From positions 1-23,545 of the IMG/VR virus record IMGVR_UViG_3300032050_000831: DNA of 23,545 nucleotides; one strand, written 5' to 3'. A program made the translations under genes and the position numbers. Below the pieces are notes generated by a model that was not told where the DNA came from, did no database searches, and worked only from the letters and a program-made list of their open reading frames with translations. Numbering within the stretch: the stretch's first letter is position 1; each line of letters begins with the position of its first letter. This DNA is from a virus. Shown in pieces: positions 8,090 through 16,344 of this stretch.

Positions 8090-8356
8090 ATGAGTGATGG
8101 ATTAATTCCAAAAGTTCCCAAAAAGAAAGGCGGTTTTAGAGAAGGTTCAGGTCGCAAGAAACGTGACGAAGAGCAAGAACTAATCCGTAAGCTATCGCCT
8201 TATGATGACCGCGCCATTGCGGTACTACTGCGTGGTGTTGAACGTGGCGACTTTAACTTTGTGAAGCTTTACATGAACTATCGTTATGGTACACCACAAC
8301 AACAAGTAAAGATAACCAACGAACAACAACAAGTAGTTATAAAGTGGGATGAGTGA
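8090..8356 (+). CDS. Small terminase subunit (putative)
   Basis: An 88-residue protein just upstream of the large terminase, overlapping it by 8 bases. It begins with a basic, glycine-rich stretch (KKKGGFREGSGRKKRDEE, 11-28), common at the start of short Bacteroidota phage small terminases, followed by helices (LIRKLSPYDDRAIAVLLRGVERG) and a Gln-rich tail ending VVIKWDE. Small terminases recognise the packaging site on phage DNA and feed it to the motor. This one is shorter than many (120-180), and a full DNA-binding HTH is not obvious. The call rests mainly on position and the N-terminal motif. Confidence 0.72.
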   Translation: MSDGLIPKVPKKKGGFREGSGRKKRDEEQELIRKLSPYDDRAIAVLLRGVERGDFNFVKLYMNYRYGTPQQQVKITNEQQQVVIKWDE

Positions 8357-9578
8357 TATCGAGATTCATTTAAAGAAATTACACCAGGGACAAATAAATG
8401 TACTTAATAATTCAAAGAGGTTTAATGTCCTTAAAATCGGTAGGAGGTTCGGCAAAACAACTTTTGCAATCAATTATCTCATACCTCGAATTGCTATTAG
8501 TGGTGGTTTTGTTGCCTATTTCACTCCTACTTACACTGACCTTGCTGACGTTTGGTCTGAAGTTAAAACAAGGTTATCGCCTATTATCGCAGAAAAGAAC
8601 GAGCAAACAAAACAGATAAAGCTTATCACTGGAGGTGTGATTGACTTTTGGTCGATGGATAATCCTGACAGTGGTCGAGGTCGCAAGTATGCGCGTGTGA
8701 TAGTAGATGAAGCGGAGAAAGCAAAGAAGTTTAAAGATGCATGGCAAAACACCATCTTACCAACGCTAATGGATTTTAAAGGTGATGCGTGGATTCTATC
8801 TACACCAAAGTTTGGGCAAACCTATTTTAAGCAATTGCACGCAAATAGAAAAGATAACTGGGCATCGTTTAACCTATCGACTTATGACAATCCATTTATT
8901 GATCCTAATGAGATTGAAGAGATAAAGCAAACCATGGATGAGTTAAGCTTTAGGTGCGAGATATTAGCGGAGGATGTCGATGTGACTAATAATCCATTTG
9001 CTTACGCATTTGATACGAATAAGCACATCGCAAGTGGTCTATTTTACGATGCATCTCTTCCAGTGTATTTATCATTTGACTTCAATAAAGACCCGATTAC
9101 GTGTATTGCTGGGCAAAGCAATGGTAACACTATCCGCATCATTCAAGAGTTTGCGTTAAGCAATAGCGACATCTTTGAGTTATGTGATTTATTGTTGGCT
9201 ACTTTCCACAATGTGCCGTTAATTATAACTGGTGATGCCACTGGTCGCAATAGGTCGGCACTGACTAAAGGTAACTACAATTACTACACGGTAATAAAGC
9301 AAAAGCTGATGTTAGGCGACAATCAAATGAAGGTCGGTAATATTAATCCATCTGTTGCCGATACGAGAGTGCTTATGAATAGTTTGTTGCAGAAAGCGGA
9401 CATACAGATTAACGATAGTTGCGTGAGGTTAATAAAGGATTTAAAGTATGTGGAGGTAGACAATGAAGGTGACATTAAAAAAGATAGAAGTAGTGAGTTT
9501 AAGATGTCCGATTTTTTAGATTGCTTTAGGTATTATTGTTTTGCGTTTCACCATCAATTTATTAAAATTTATGCGTAA
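8349..9578 (+). CDS. Large terminase subunit (packaging ATPase-nuclease)
   Basis: A 409-residue DNA packaging motor. The ATPase domain shows an adenine-site Gln (HQGQ, 12-15), Walker A GRRFGKTT (31-38), Walker B VIVDEAE (117-123) with D120/E121, and coupling motif ILSTPK around 150-155. The RNase H-like nuclease domain has its three acidic sites: D244 in LSFDFNKDP, D296 in ITGDATG, and D388/D391 in MSDFLDCFRYY. This is complete and at the usual length for this class. It docks on the portal, cuts concatemers and pumps DNA into the procapsid. Its start is 8 bases inside the small terminase gene. Confidence 0.95.
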   Translation: MSDIEIHLKKLHQGQINVLNNSKRFNVLKIGRRFGKTTFAINYLIPRIAISGGFVAYFTPTYTDLADVWSEVKTRLSPIIAEKNEQTKQIKLITGGVIDFWSMDNPDSGRGRKYARVIVDEAEKAKKFKDAWQNTILPTLMDFKGDAWILSTPKFGQTYFKQLHANRKDNWASFNLSTYDNPFIDPNEIEEIKQTMDELSFRCEILAEDVDVTNNPFAYAFDTNKHIASGLFYDASLPVYLSFDFNKDPITCIAGQSNGNTIRIIQEFALSNSDIFELCDLLLATFHNVPLIITGDATGRNRSALTKGNYNYYTVIKQKLMLGDNQMKVGNINPSVADTRVLMNSLLQKADIQINDSCVRLIKDLKYVEVDNEGDIKKDRSSEFKMSDFLDCFRYYCFAFHHQFIKIYA

Positions 9579-9587
9579 ATTTGAAGC

Positions 9588-10259
9588 ATGGCAACATACA
9601 CAACTACTATTACAATTAAAGGTGATGAGTTAGGCAATGTACCAGGATGGTATATGTTTAGCACAACCGTTCAAGGTTTAGGTTATAACTTAACTCCTAA
9701 TGCATCATTAACCGACTGGTGTGACCAAATTGTAGCGGATGGTTTAGCTGGTACATGGAATTATGTTATCACTTATTCTATCCAAGGTTCAACCACATTA
9801 AACACTGGGACTGATTCCGTAATTACGTTTACGATTACTAATCCGAACGATGTACCATTAATGATTGTTATCACCACTGAAGATAATTACTATCCTGCAA
9901 GCTTTACTAATCCATTAACTGTATGTGAAGGTGCATATGAATTAACATTAACTGCGTGCGAGGATAATTACGTTATACCAGCTGGTATTATACCAAGTAG
10001 TAACTATTACTTTGTGATTGAAACAAACCGAGGTAAGCGTTATCGTCAAGCGGTAAGCACTAATGTAGATGGCGATGTTCAGCTATGGGCGGCAGCACCT
10101 GAATTCCCAGTTGGATTTTTTACACCTGAAATGTTTACTTATACTTGCAAAGTATATACTGATAGTGAGTTAACCGACCAGGTTCAATTTACGATAGACA
10201 ATATCGTTTACAACACAATAAATTTAAAATTCATTCACACAATAATCGTATCTGACTAA
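9588..10259 (+). CDS. Putative virion/tail structural protein
   Basis: A 223-residue protein, not recognised by family. It is beta-rich with few charges: TYTTTITIKGDELGNVPGW at the start, then an Ig-like or jelly-roll-like middle (VITFTITNPNDVPLMIVITT) and a second half FVIETNRGKRYRQAVST. It has no signal peptide or catalytic motif. It is the first gene of the tail module after terminase and has a 9-base gap from it. It may be a tail tube, tail completion or decoration protein, but no gene in the window is clearly a major tail protein. A TAAATTTG sequence at 9576-9583 matches the promoter -7 consensus but has no -33 partner. Confidence 0.6.
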   Translation: MATYTTTITIKGDELGNVPGWYMFSTTVQGLGYNLTPNASLTDWCDQIVADGLAGTWNYVITYSIQGSTTLNTGTDSVITFTITNPNDVPLMIVITTEDNYYPASFTNPLTVCEGAYELTLTACEDNYVIPAGIIPSSNYYFVIETNRGKRYRQAVSTNVDGDVQLWAAAPEFPVGFFTPEMFTYTCKVYTDSELTDQVQFTIDNIVYNTINLKFIHTIIVSD

Positions 10260-10260
10260 T

Positions 10261-10617
10261 ATGCCAAATTTAATTCAAGAAAGAGCTTATAGCAATCTTT
10301 CAATAACATTAAGCACTATCAATAAACAATATTTTGAATTAGAATATGATGTTTATTATAATTATAATACTGACGATGATACCTACACTGGTACTGATTT
10401 CGTGCAAATAATAATACCAATATCAAACATTAATGCGCAATTAGTGCAATGTAAAGATGAAACTGGTCAAGAAATTAATGCATCAATAGTTATTAAAAAT
10501 AATCAAGACACTGTATTAACATTAAATACTAATGAATGGTATGTTGCTTTAGGTCAAATGCAAACTTCATTTTTTGATGATTTAATACAAGATATTTATT
10601 CAGTATCATTCGCATGA
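10261..10617 (+). CDS. Conserved-looking hypothetical protein, tail region
   Basis: A 118-residue acidic protein, not recognised. It contains an alternating pattern suggestive of beta strands (LSITLSTINKQYFELEYDVYY) and an Asp/Thr-rich turn DTDDDTYTGTD-like region around residues 36-44. It has a single cysteine and no membrane segment. ATG at 10261 follows the previous stop by one base, and its own TGA overlaps the next ATG (ATGA), so it is translated in series with the other tail genes. Small structural or assembly factor by position only. Confidence 0.55.
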   Translation: MPNLIQERAYSNLSITLSTINKQYFELEYDVYYNYNTDDDTYTGTDFVQIIIPISNINAQLVQCKDETGQEINASIVIKNNQDTVLTLNTNEWYVALGQMQTSFFDDLIQDIYSVSFA

Positions 10618-10895
10618 TAGAAGCATTAATTATAAATAGTTTTATCTGTATTGGTTTTAACATCGCAACTGAACCAGGCATGATATTAAACTGGATAGAG
10701 AAGTTACTTGAAGATAAACCGCTATGGTTGCAAAAACCGATTTACCTATGTCCAGTGTGCATGGCATCAGTTCATTCATTGTGGGTATTCCCTACATTAG
10801 ATTTGCCGTGGCATTATTGGTTTGGTTATACACTTGCACTATGCGGGATTAATGCGTTAACTTATGGATTTGTTAGCAGTATTAGAGAAAATTAG
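10614..10895 (+). CDS. Small membrane protein with CPVC motif
   Basis: A 93-residue protein with three hydrophobic stretches: about 4-18 (ALIINSFICIGFNIA), 50-60 and 68-87 (YWFGYTLALCGINALTYGF). Between the first two lies KPIYLCPVCMASVHS, with C46 and C49 and a nearby His54; this could bind metal or be redox-active at the membrane. There is no cleavable signal peptide. The gene overlaps the previous stop as ATGA and extends 32 bases into the next gene. A holin-like role is possible from size and hydrophobicity but nothing lysis-related is next to it, so I do not assign one. Confidence 0.65.
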   Translation: MIEALIINSFICIGFNIATEPGMILNWIEKLLEDKPLWLQKPIYLCPVCMASVHSLWVFPTLDLPWHYWFGYTLALCGINALTYGFVSSIREN

Positions 10896-11115
10896 AACTG
10901 ATTTAACTGGTTACCTGATTGAACAAGGTTTTGAATTTGTAGGGAGGTGTAATTGTTCAGCGTGTTATCAGGATAAATACAAACGCGATAACATCTTAAT
11001 AAAGGTTTGTCGCAACAGAGCGGAGTTTACATTGATGAAAAACAAGCATATCTACGAGATAGCTAAATTAGATAAGTTACACGAAGCAATAGAAAGTTAT
11101 GGAAAAAGTAATTAA
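10864..11115 (+). CDS. Small four-cysteine protein
   Basis: An 83-residue cytoplasmic protein, unrecognised. The centre holds GRCNCSACYQDKY and IKVCRN: cysteines at 29, 31, 34 and 49, enough for one zinc site. Flanks are helical and charged (LLAVLEKIRTDL at the start, IAKLDKLHEAIES at the end). ATG at 10864 overlaps the membrane protein gene by 32 bases, and the 3' end overlaps the chaperone gene by 17. A later start would remove the first helix, so I keep 10864. Position just before the tail chaperone suggests a tail assembly helper, but there is no direct evidence. Confidence 0.6.
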   Translation: MDLLAVLEKIRTDLTGYLIEQGFEFVGRCNCSACYQDKYKRDNILIKVCRNRAEFTLMKNKHIYEIAKLDKLHEAIESYGKSN

Positions 11116-11698
11116 TTGGCAATTACACGAAGGTCACACAATAGTTCCAGCATTCACTGTTGGAGGTGTGCAGTATTATGGTTTGCAAGATAGTTTCAAC
11201 ACATTTACCGAGCGCGGATTTCAAGCGTTAGCGGTATATGATGAATGGAATAATCGAATGACTAACGACCATTTAAAAGCATTTGTGGAGGTGATGTATG
11301 AGTGGATGTCGGGCAAGAATGGTCAGATAGATATTATGAAGGTTGGAGAGTTGGTGATAATGATTAAAGAGCGTTTGAACTGGATAGTTCCGACCGCAGA
11401 GTTACTTTATAAGATGGCTGGTGTTGCTTTTTTTGATGAACATGAGAGTCCTTATGTGTATGATGCAAAGTATGCTGAAAAGAAGATTAAATTTTGGAAA
11501 GACAATGTCGACCAACCAGAGGTTTTTTTTTGCAGTGTACCAATTGCTTTAAGGCACATATATCCCTTACCTCATATATCAGCAACCGATTTAGAGAAAT
11601 GTCTAAAACAGATCAGCGAAACGGAAAGGAAACAATTGTTGAAAGTTACTGGTTGGACATCCAACGAAATCTTGAAAACAATTTTGTCACTGGAGTAA
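11099..11698 (+). CDS. Putative tail assembly chaperone (G-like)
   Basis: A 199-residue mostly helical protein sitting immediately upstream of the tape measure gene, where siphophage tail assembly chaperones (lambda G and GT) are found. It has no membrane or catalytic motif; the middle is helical (VMYEWMSGKNGQIDIMKVGE). At codons 141-144 it has nine T residues, read GTT TTT TTT T, containing the canonical -1 slippery heptamer T-TTT-TTT in the correct phase. After it the zero frame continues for 55 codons (CSVPIALRHIYPLP to TILSLE). The chaperone would coat the tape measure and recruit tail tube protein. Family inferred from position, size and slippery site; no sequence family recognised. Confidence 0.6.
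   Translation: MEKVINWQLHEGHTIVPAFTVGGVQYYGLQDSFNTFTERGFQALAVYDEWNNRMTNDHLKAFVEVMYEWMSGKNGQIDIMKVGELVIMIKERLNWIVPTAELLYKMAGVAFFDEHESPYVYDAKYAEKKIKFWKDNVDQPEVFFCSVPIALRHIYPLPHISATDLEKCLKQISETERKQLLKVTGWTSNEILKTILSLE
11524..11530 (+). other. Candidate -1 ribosomal slippery heptamer TTTTTTT
   Basis: Bases 11524-11530 read T TTT TTT in the frame of the 11099 gene, within a run of nine T (11523-11531). This fits X-XXY-YYZ for -1 slippage. The -1 frame from 11530 is open to 11790 and ends 8 bases inside the tape measure gene, as in lambda-like GT fusions. A weak downstream stem is possible (11535-11541 with 11553-11559, one mismatch, 11-base loop), starting four bases after the slip site. No strong pseudoknot is apparent. 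Confidence 0.55.
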
Positions 11699-11790
11699 AA
11701 GTTGGTAAGCGGTATGGTGTAAATTATCGGAAGCTTACCTTAATCGAGTACCTTTTATTAGTAGAAGATATGTATAAAGAAAATGGCTGA
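11530..11790 (+). CDS. -1 frame extension of the tail assembly chaperone (T-like)
   Basis: This is the -1 frame region downstream of the slippery run. It adds 86 codons, giving a predicted fusion of 144 + 86 = 230 residues. Its last part, KVGKRYGVNYRKLTLIEYLL (about 11697-11756) and VEDMYKENG, looks like genuine helical protein and fills the 84 bases between the end of the zero-frame gene (11698) and the tape measure start (11783), which would otherwise be the only sizeable empty gap in this packed operon. An alternative is independent initiation at ATG 11599, giving 63 residues (starts MSKTDQRNG). A homopolymer sequencing error is the third possibility, since one extra T would join the two frames. 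Confidence 0.5.
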   Translation: MQCTNCFKAHISLTSYISNRFREMSKTDQRNGKETIVESYWLDIQRNLENNFVTGVKVGKRYGVNYRKLTLIEYLLLVEDMYKENG

Positions 11791-14314
11791 TAAAATAGTA
11801 ATTGAAGTTGTCGGTAATACCGCTGGTTTAAAAAGCTTAACCGATGAATTTAATAAGACCGCTAAAGCATCTGATAATTTAACTGATAGTTTAAATGATA
11901 ATGTAGATGCTAATAAAAAAGCTGAAGTAGAATTTAAGAATTTAAGACAACAAATTAAAGAAGCCAAAAATGAAGCGCAAGCAATGGCTGAAAAGTTTGG
12001 TGCAAGTTCTAAAGAGGCAACCACTGCTGCACAAAGAGTAGCAAATTTAAATGATGATTTAGAAGACTTCAATAACCGCGTTAAAGCTTTAAATCCTGAA
12101 GCAAAGTTTAATGCATTAAACAATGTGTTGGGGAATACATTAGGCGCATTTCAAGGTGTAGTTGGTGCGGTTCAATTGTTTGGTGGTGAGAGTAAGAAGG
12201 CGCAAGAAATAGCACAAAAGATGCAAGGTGCTTTGAACTTTGCTCAAGGTGTGAATAGTGTCTTATCAATGAAGGATTCTTTCAAAGATTTAGCGGCGGT
12301 TTTAGGACTTGCACGAACGGCACAAGCTACCGCAGCAGTATCTACCAGTGCATTAGCAGTAGCAGAAACTGAAGCGACAGTTGCAACATTAGGTTTTAAT
12401 GCGGCATTGCTTGCTAATCCAGTAGTATGGATAGTGGCTGCATTAGCGGCTGGTGCTGCGGCTTTTAAATTGTATGCTGATAGTGAGGCGGAAGCGGAAA
12501 AGAATGCCGAAAAATTAAAGACAACTCAAGAAGAGTTAAAAGATATAATTGATAAAGTCAACAATAGTATTTATAATGCAATTGATGCAAGTGATGAATA
12601 CAATGTAATGATAGGTAAAATGTCCCAAGGTCAAGCGGACATAAATAAGAATGCGAGAGAAGCTGGTAAATCTATTGAGGATTATCAAAAAGCAATTGCA
12701 AAAGCTTTAGCTGACAATAAACCAATTGAAGAGGCATTAAGCAAAAAACAAGCGATATTAGATAAGGATCTTCAGAAAGCTAAAGAGTATTCTGAAAGGT
12801 ATGGTCAGACTGAAAAGCAAAAGAATGATAGATTAAAAGTTATTAATGATAAATTTTTAGCTGATAATAAAAGTTTAATTGACCAAAAAGCGGCTAACGA
12901 TAAGATACTTGAGGCAAGTGCAATTGGTGTTAGTGCCGTTACTGAAAGTCAGCAATTAAAAGATAATATCGCTCGAGAAAAACAAAGGCAAGCGGATATA
13001 CGAGATTCAAAACAAGCGGCTGATAGAAGAGCATCTGACCGAGCAAAGGAGAAAGCGGAAGCTGAAAAAGCATTTCAGGAAGAGTTCACTCTTAAAAAGT
13101 TAAAGCAAAAGAATGAAGTTGACGAAGCTAAATCATCTGAAGAGAAATTAAAACTTCAACAACAATTTGCAAAAGAGAATTATGAATATGAGAAGGCACA
13201 TTTGGAAGAGAGTGGTGCAACTGCAAATCAATTAAAGATACTTTGGGAAAATTACTATGGAGTTAAATTAGGTTTAAATGCTCAAGAAGAGAAAGCAAAC
13301 CAAGATAAACTTAAAAAGGAATTAGACGAAGAGCAAAAGTTAATTGATGCAAAGATTGCTTTACGTTTAAAACAAGAAGCTGATCCAGTTAAGCAAGCGC
13401 AAATTGAAATGGATGCGTTGGATGACAAGTATGCAAAGATATTAGCTGATGAAACGCTTTCTTTAACTGAACGTGAAAGGATAAATACTGAATATCAAAC
13501 GGCACAATTAACTATAACTGATAAGGTAACCAAGGCGGTTGTAGATGCTGAAAAGGAAAAGCAAGATGCTCAAGATAAAACCGCAGAAAATGCGCAGAAA
13601 AATGCAGAGAAAAGATTAGCTACTGAATTAGCTATTAAGGATGCAATTGTTGGGGCGGTTGGTAATTTTGCAGACATCGGATTAGACATTACAAAGCAAC
13701 AATTAAATGCTGAAGAGCAACTATTAAAAGAGCAAAAGGATAAAGGTCTAATTTCTGAAGAGCAATATCAAAAGAAGTTAAACGAAATTAAGCATAGAGC
13801 GGATGTTGCCGATAAACAAGCGGCTATTTTCAAAGCTACACTTGACTTTGCATCAGCTTTAATTAACGCATTAAATGCACCTACTACTGCAATCCCAGCG
13901 GTACTTGCATTAACTACTGCGGTGGCTGGTGCTAACCTTGCAAAGATTATCGCAACACCTTTACCAAAGTATCAAAAAGGTACTTTATCAGTACCAGGTG
14001 TGGACATGGGAAGAGATAGTGTAATGGCAATGCTACAACCAGGTGAGGCGGTTATTCCAACTGCAATAAACAAGAAATACGCCCCTACAATACGTGCAAT
14101 CTACGAACAAAAGATAAGTGCATCTGACATTAATTCGTTCGTTAGAGGCAAGAAAAACGGCACTAATGGCGACCTTGTAGCAACAGTTGACACGTATGCT
14201 TTGAGTAGAGCAATGAGTAAGAATAGAAATGTGACGGTAGAGAATGCTCAAACAATAGGTAAAGTGATAGCAAATGAAATCGGTAGTCGCCTAAATAATC
14301 GTTATATCATATGA
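11783..14314 (+). CDS. Tail tape measure protein
   Basis: An 843-residue, alpha-helical, Ala/Lys/Glu/Gln-rich protein. Long coiled-coil stretches cover ~30-110 and ~235-660, interrupted by hydrophobic segments at ~205-230 (ANPVVWIVAALAAGAAAF) and ~690-725 (SALINALNAPTTAIPAVLAL), which in this family may insert in the membrane during DNA entry. The C-terminus has the motif MAMLQPGEAVIP near 747-758, found in many tape measure proteins. The protein sets tail length and is extruded at infection. Its length suggests a tail of about 125 nm if alpha helical throughout. Start overlaps the chaperone extension by 8 bases; the stop overlaps the next start (ATGA). Confidence 0.92.
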   Translation: MADKIVIEVVGNTAGLKSLTDEFNKTAKASDNLTDSLNDNVDANKKAEVEFKNLRQQIKEAKNEAQAMAEKFGASSKEATTAAQRVANLNDDLEDFNNRVKALNPEAKFNALNNVLGNTLGAFQGVVGAVQLFGGESKKAQEIAQKMQGALNFAQGVNSVLSMKDSFKDLAAVLGLARTAQATAAVSTSALAVAETEATVATLGFNAALLANPVVWIVAALAAGAAAFKLYADSEAEAEKNAEKLKTTQEELKDIIDKVNNSIYNAIDASDEYNVMIGKMSQGQADINKNAREAGKSIEDYQKAIAKALADNKPIEEALSKKQAILDKDLQKAKEYSERYGQTEKQKNDRLKVINDKFLADNKSLIDQKAANDKILEASAIGVSAVTESQQLKDNIAREKQRQADIRDSKQAADRRASDRAKEKAEAEKAFQEEFTLKKLKQKNEVDEAKSSEEKLKLQQQFAKENYEYEKAHLEESGATANQLKILWENYYGVKLGLNAQEEKANQDKLKKELDEEQKLIDAKIALRLKQEADPVKQAQIEMDALDDKYAKILADETLSLTERERINTEYQTAQLTITDKVTKAVVDAEKEKQDAQDKTAENAQKNAEKRLATELAIKDAIVGAVGNFADIGLDITKQQLNAEEQLLKEQKDKGLISEEQYQKKLNEIKHRADVADKQAAIFKATLDFASALINALNAPTTAIPAVLALTTAVAGANLAKIIATPLPKYQKGTLSVPGVDMGRDSVMAMLQPGEAVIPTAINKKYAPTIRAIYEQKISASDINSFVRGKKNGTNGDLVATVDTYALSRAMSKNRNVTVENAQTIGKVIANEIGSRLNNRYII

Positions 14315-16344
14315 TAAAGTTTACACTTGACTATTTAGAGGTTGACCCAGCATTGAACTGGCAAGACATTAACTTTACCATTAAGACCGATAAGCAATAT
14401 AATTTATTTTTGCAATATCAGGAATATACTTTGGATTTTGCTGGTAGCGGATTTGCTTACATTTATGATAAGATAAACAACGATAGCTTTTGTGAAAGTA
14501 TACCTTGCGAGATATTTAGCACGTGCGATAAGGTTGACTATTTAATTTTTAGTGGCAACATATTGCTTACTGACTGCGAGGTTAACGAGCGTGCTTGTAC
14601 GGTTAAATGTAAGGTTGTCGATAAATCATTTTTCTCACGCATCAATAACAATAAAAATATTAAGACCGCACTTGATAGTGGTAAAACTAAAAATGGTGAG
14701 GTGGTTACAAATTGTAACCAATACACGGTAGATGTTTATAGTGTATTAGGTAATACGTTTAAATACGAGGTTGAATGTGCGCGTGTGTGGGATGCTTTCC
14801 GTTATATGATTGACTTTATGTCGGATAATACGATTGACTTTAGGTCTGATGCATTTGCATATACTGGTATTTATGGTGGTATAGCTTTGACTACTGGCTA
14901 TCGTATGCGTAAAGGTACGGTCAGTGCATTAAGTGGTAGATGGACGCAATTTAGTTTTCTTGAGTTATATGAAGAGGTAAATAAGCGCATACCATTAGTG
15001 TTATTAGTTGAAGATCCTTATGGCAAGTTAGGTAAACCAACAGTTCGTATTGAACCAGCAGAGTATCGATTTAACACATCCGAAATATTTGATGCGCAAA
15101 ACATTGATGAAATCATAACTTCTTTTGATACCGACAAGCTTTATGCAAAGGTTAAGTTTGGCTCACCAGTAGATTACAATTCTATTTATAAGTTCCCTGA
15201 AGCAATTACATTTTACGGATTCCGCGAGGAGGAGTTTCACTTATTAGGAACTTGTAACCTTGACTTGACATTAGACCTTACTGCGGACTGGATAACAAGT
15301 AGTAACCTAATTGAAAAGATGGTTCAGAATTTAGACCAAAGTTATGATAGTGACATTGTGATGCTATCGACTGAAAGTTTAACTTTCACTACTGGTCGCA
15401 CAACCAACTCAAATTTTATCAATACAGTACCTGATTACTATTACTATAATGAGTTACTAAACAATGATCACATATCTCAAAGGTATGGTCAAGATTTATC
15501 CGCAGAGTTAGCAAGTTATTATGCATCCTCCACAACTGGGCAAGTATATGCTTATGCTGATACACCAGTGTCAACTGCTAATGCACATGGTGCTGGATTA
15601 TTAAACACGGTTGCTGAATTAGGCGATTTTTTAACGGCTGAAATTTATGATTACGGCAATTACTTTGATACGGCAACACATCAATACAATGCTTTAGAAA
15701 CTGCGGTTTACAATTTTGAGGCACAAATAACTTTCCAAACTGGTAGTATTAGCACTGGTACAAGTATAGTTTTAGTGCAACATTATTTAGTGCATTATGA
15801 TAATGCTGGAACTGAAAAAGCAAGATATCATTTTGGCACTCGTAATAACTTTTATAGTGGTAATCAAGATGACCATTTTTGGGGATTTACGGCAAGTAGT
15901 GGTAACAAAACTGCGACATTAACAAATACCAGTATAAGCATGGTGCAAGGTGATTACATTAAAATGTTTATGCGCTCAATACCGCAAGGTACTGGTTACA
16001 ATTTTAATTTTCATTATTTCAATGTAGCTACTGGAGATGTTACCTGGGGCATTGAGTTAACTGATGAGGCAACTTATTTACGATGTACGGCAACAAGTAT
16101 TTTTGGTGGTATCTTTAATAATGTAAATGCTGATGACTTGCGCGTTAAAGTTCATAAGTTTAATTATCCCATGACCGAACCTGAATGGTTACGCATCCTT
16201 AATAATCCGATAGGAAACGTTAAATTTGCAATGAATGGACAAAAGATTAGAAATGGTTGGATACAAGAAATAAAGTATTCGCCTATCACTGGTCAAGCAC
16301 AATTCACACTAAACACATCTAAAGCGACCGAAAATGGCAATTGA
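14311..16344 (+). CDS. Tail tip / baseplate protein, distal-tail-like
   Basis: A 677-residue protein directly after the tape measure, where distal tail and tail-associated proteins lie. Residues 1-110 (MIKFTLDYLEVDPALNWQDI, then CEIFSTCDKVDYLIFSGNIL) resemble the beta domain that docks on the tail end. The middle (~150-330) is mixed. Residues ~450-610 form a Ser/Thr/Gly-rich beta domain (ITFQTGSISTGTSIVLVQHY) that looks like an inserted adhesin or carbohydrate-binding sandwich. The C-terminal ~60 residues (GNVKFAMNGQKIRNGWIQEI) resume a charged fold. No peptidase motif is visible. It likely forms the tip hub and touches the receptor. The next gene overlaps by 11 bases. Confidence 0.75.
   Translation: MIKFTLDYLEVDPALNWQDINFTIKTDKQYNLFLQYQEYTLDFAGSGFAYIYDKINNDSFCESIPCEIFSTCDKVDYLIFSGNILLTDCEVNERACTVKCKVVDKSFFSRINNNKNIKTALDSGKTKNGEVVTNCNQYTVDVYSVLGNTFKYEVECARVWDAFRYMIDFMSDNTIDFRSDAFAYTGIYGGIALTTGYRMRKGTVSALSGRWTQFSFLELYEEVNKRIPLVLLVEDPYGKLGKPTVRIEPAEYRFNTSEIFDAQNIDEIITSFDTDKLYAKVKFGSPVDYNSIYKFPEAITFYGFREEEFHLLGTCNLDLTLDLTADWITSSNLIEKMVQNLDQSYDSDIVMLSTESLTFTTGRTTNSNFINTVPDYYYYNELLNNDHISQRYGQDLSAELASYYASSTTGQVYAYADTPVSTANAHGAGLLNTVAELGDFLTAEIYDYGNYFDTATHQYNALETAVYNFEAQITFQTGSISTGTSIVLVQHYLVHYDNAGTEKARYHFGTRNNFYSGNQDDHFWGFTASSGNKTATLTNTSISMVQGDYIKMFMRSIPQGTGYNFNFHYFNVATGDVTWGIELTDEATYLRCTATSIFGGIFNNVNADDLRVKVHKFNYPMTEPEWLRILNNPIGNVKFAMNGQKIRNGWIQEIKYSPITGQAQFTLNTSKATENGN

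Noticed and set aside
8398-8755. Open frames on both strands inside the large terminase
   Set aside because: They overlap the Walker A and B coding region of a complete terminase and are out-of-frame shadows.
9576-9583. TAAATTTG promoter -7 match before the 9588 gene
   Set aside because: No TTG at 17-23 bases upstream; the nearest TTTG is 32 bases away, and the predicted start would fall at or inside the ATG. Likely chance in AT-rich sequence.
10614-10895. Holin
   Set aside because: Size and hydrophobicity fit loosely, but the CPVC motif and the absence of an endolysin nearby argue against naming it.
11758-12123. A 121-codon open frame on the - strand
   Set aside because: It is antisense to the tape measure N-terminus; its Ala/Leu/Ser-rich composition is the mirror of Ala/Lys/Glu-rich coiled-coil coding sequence.
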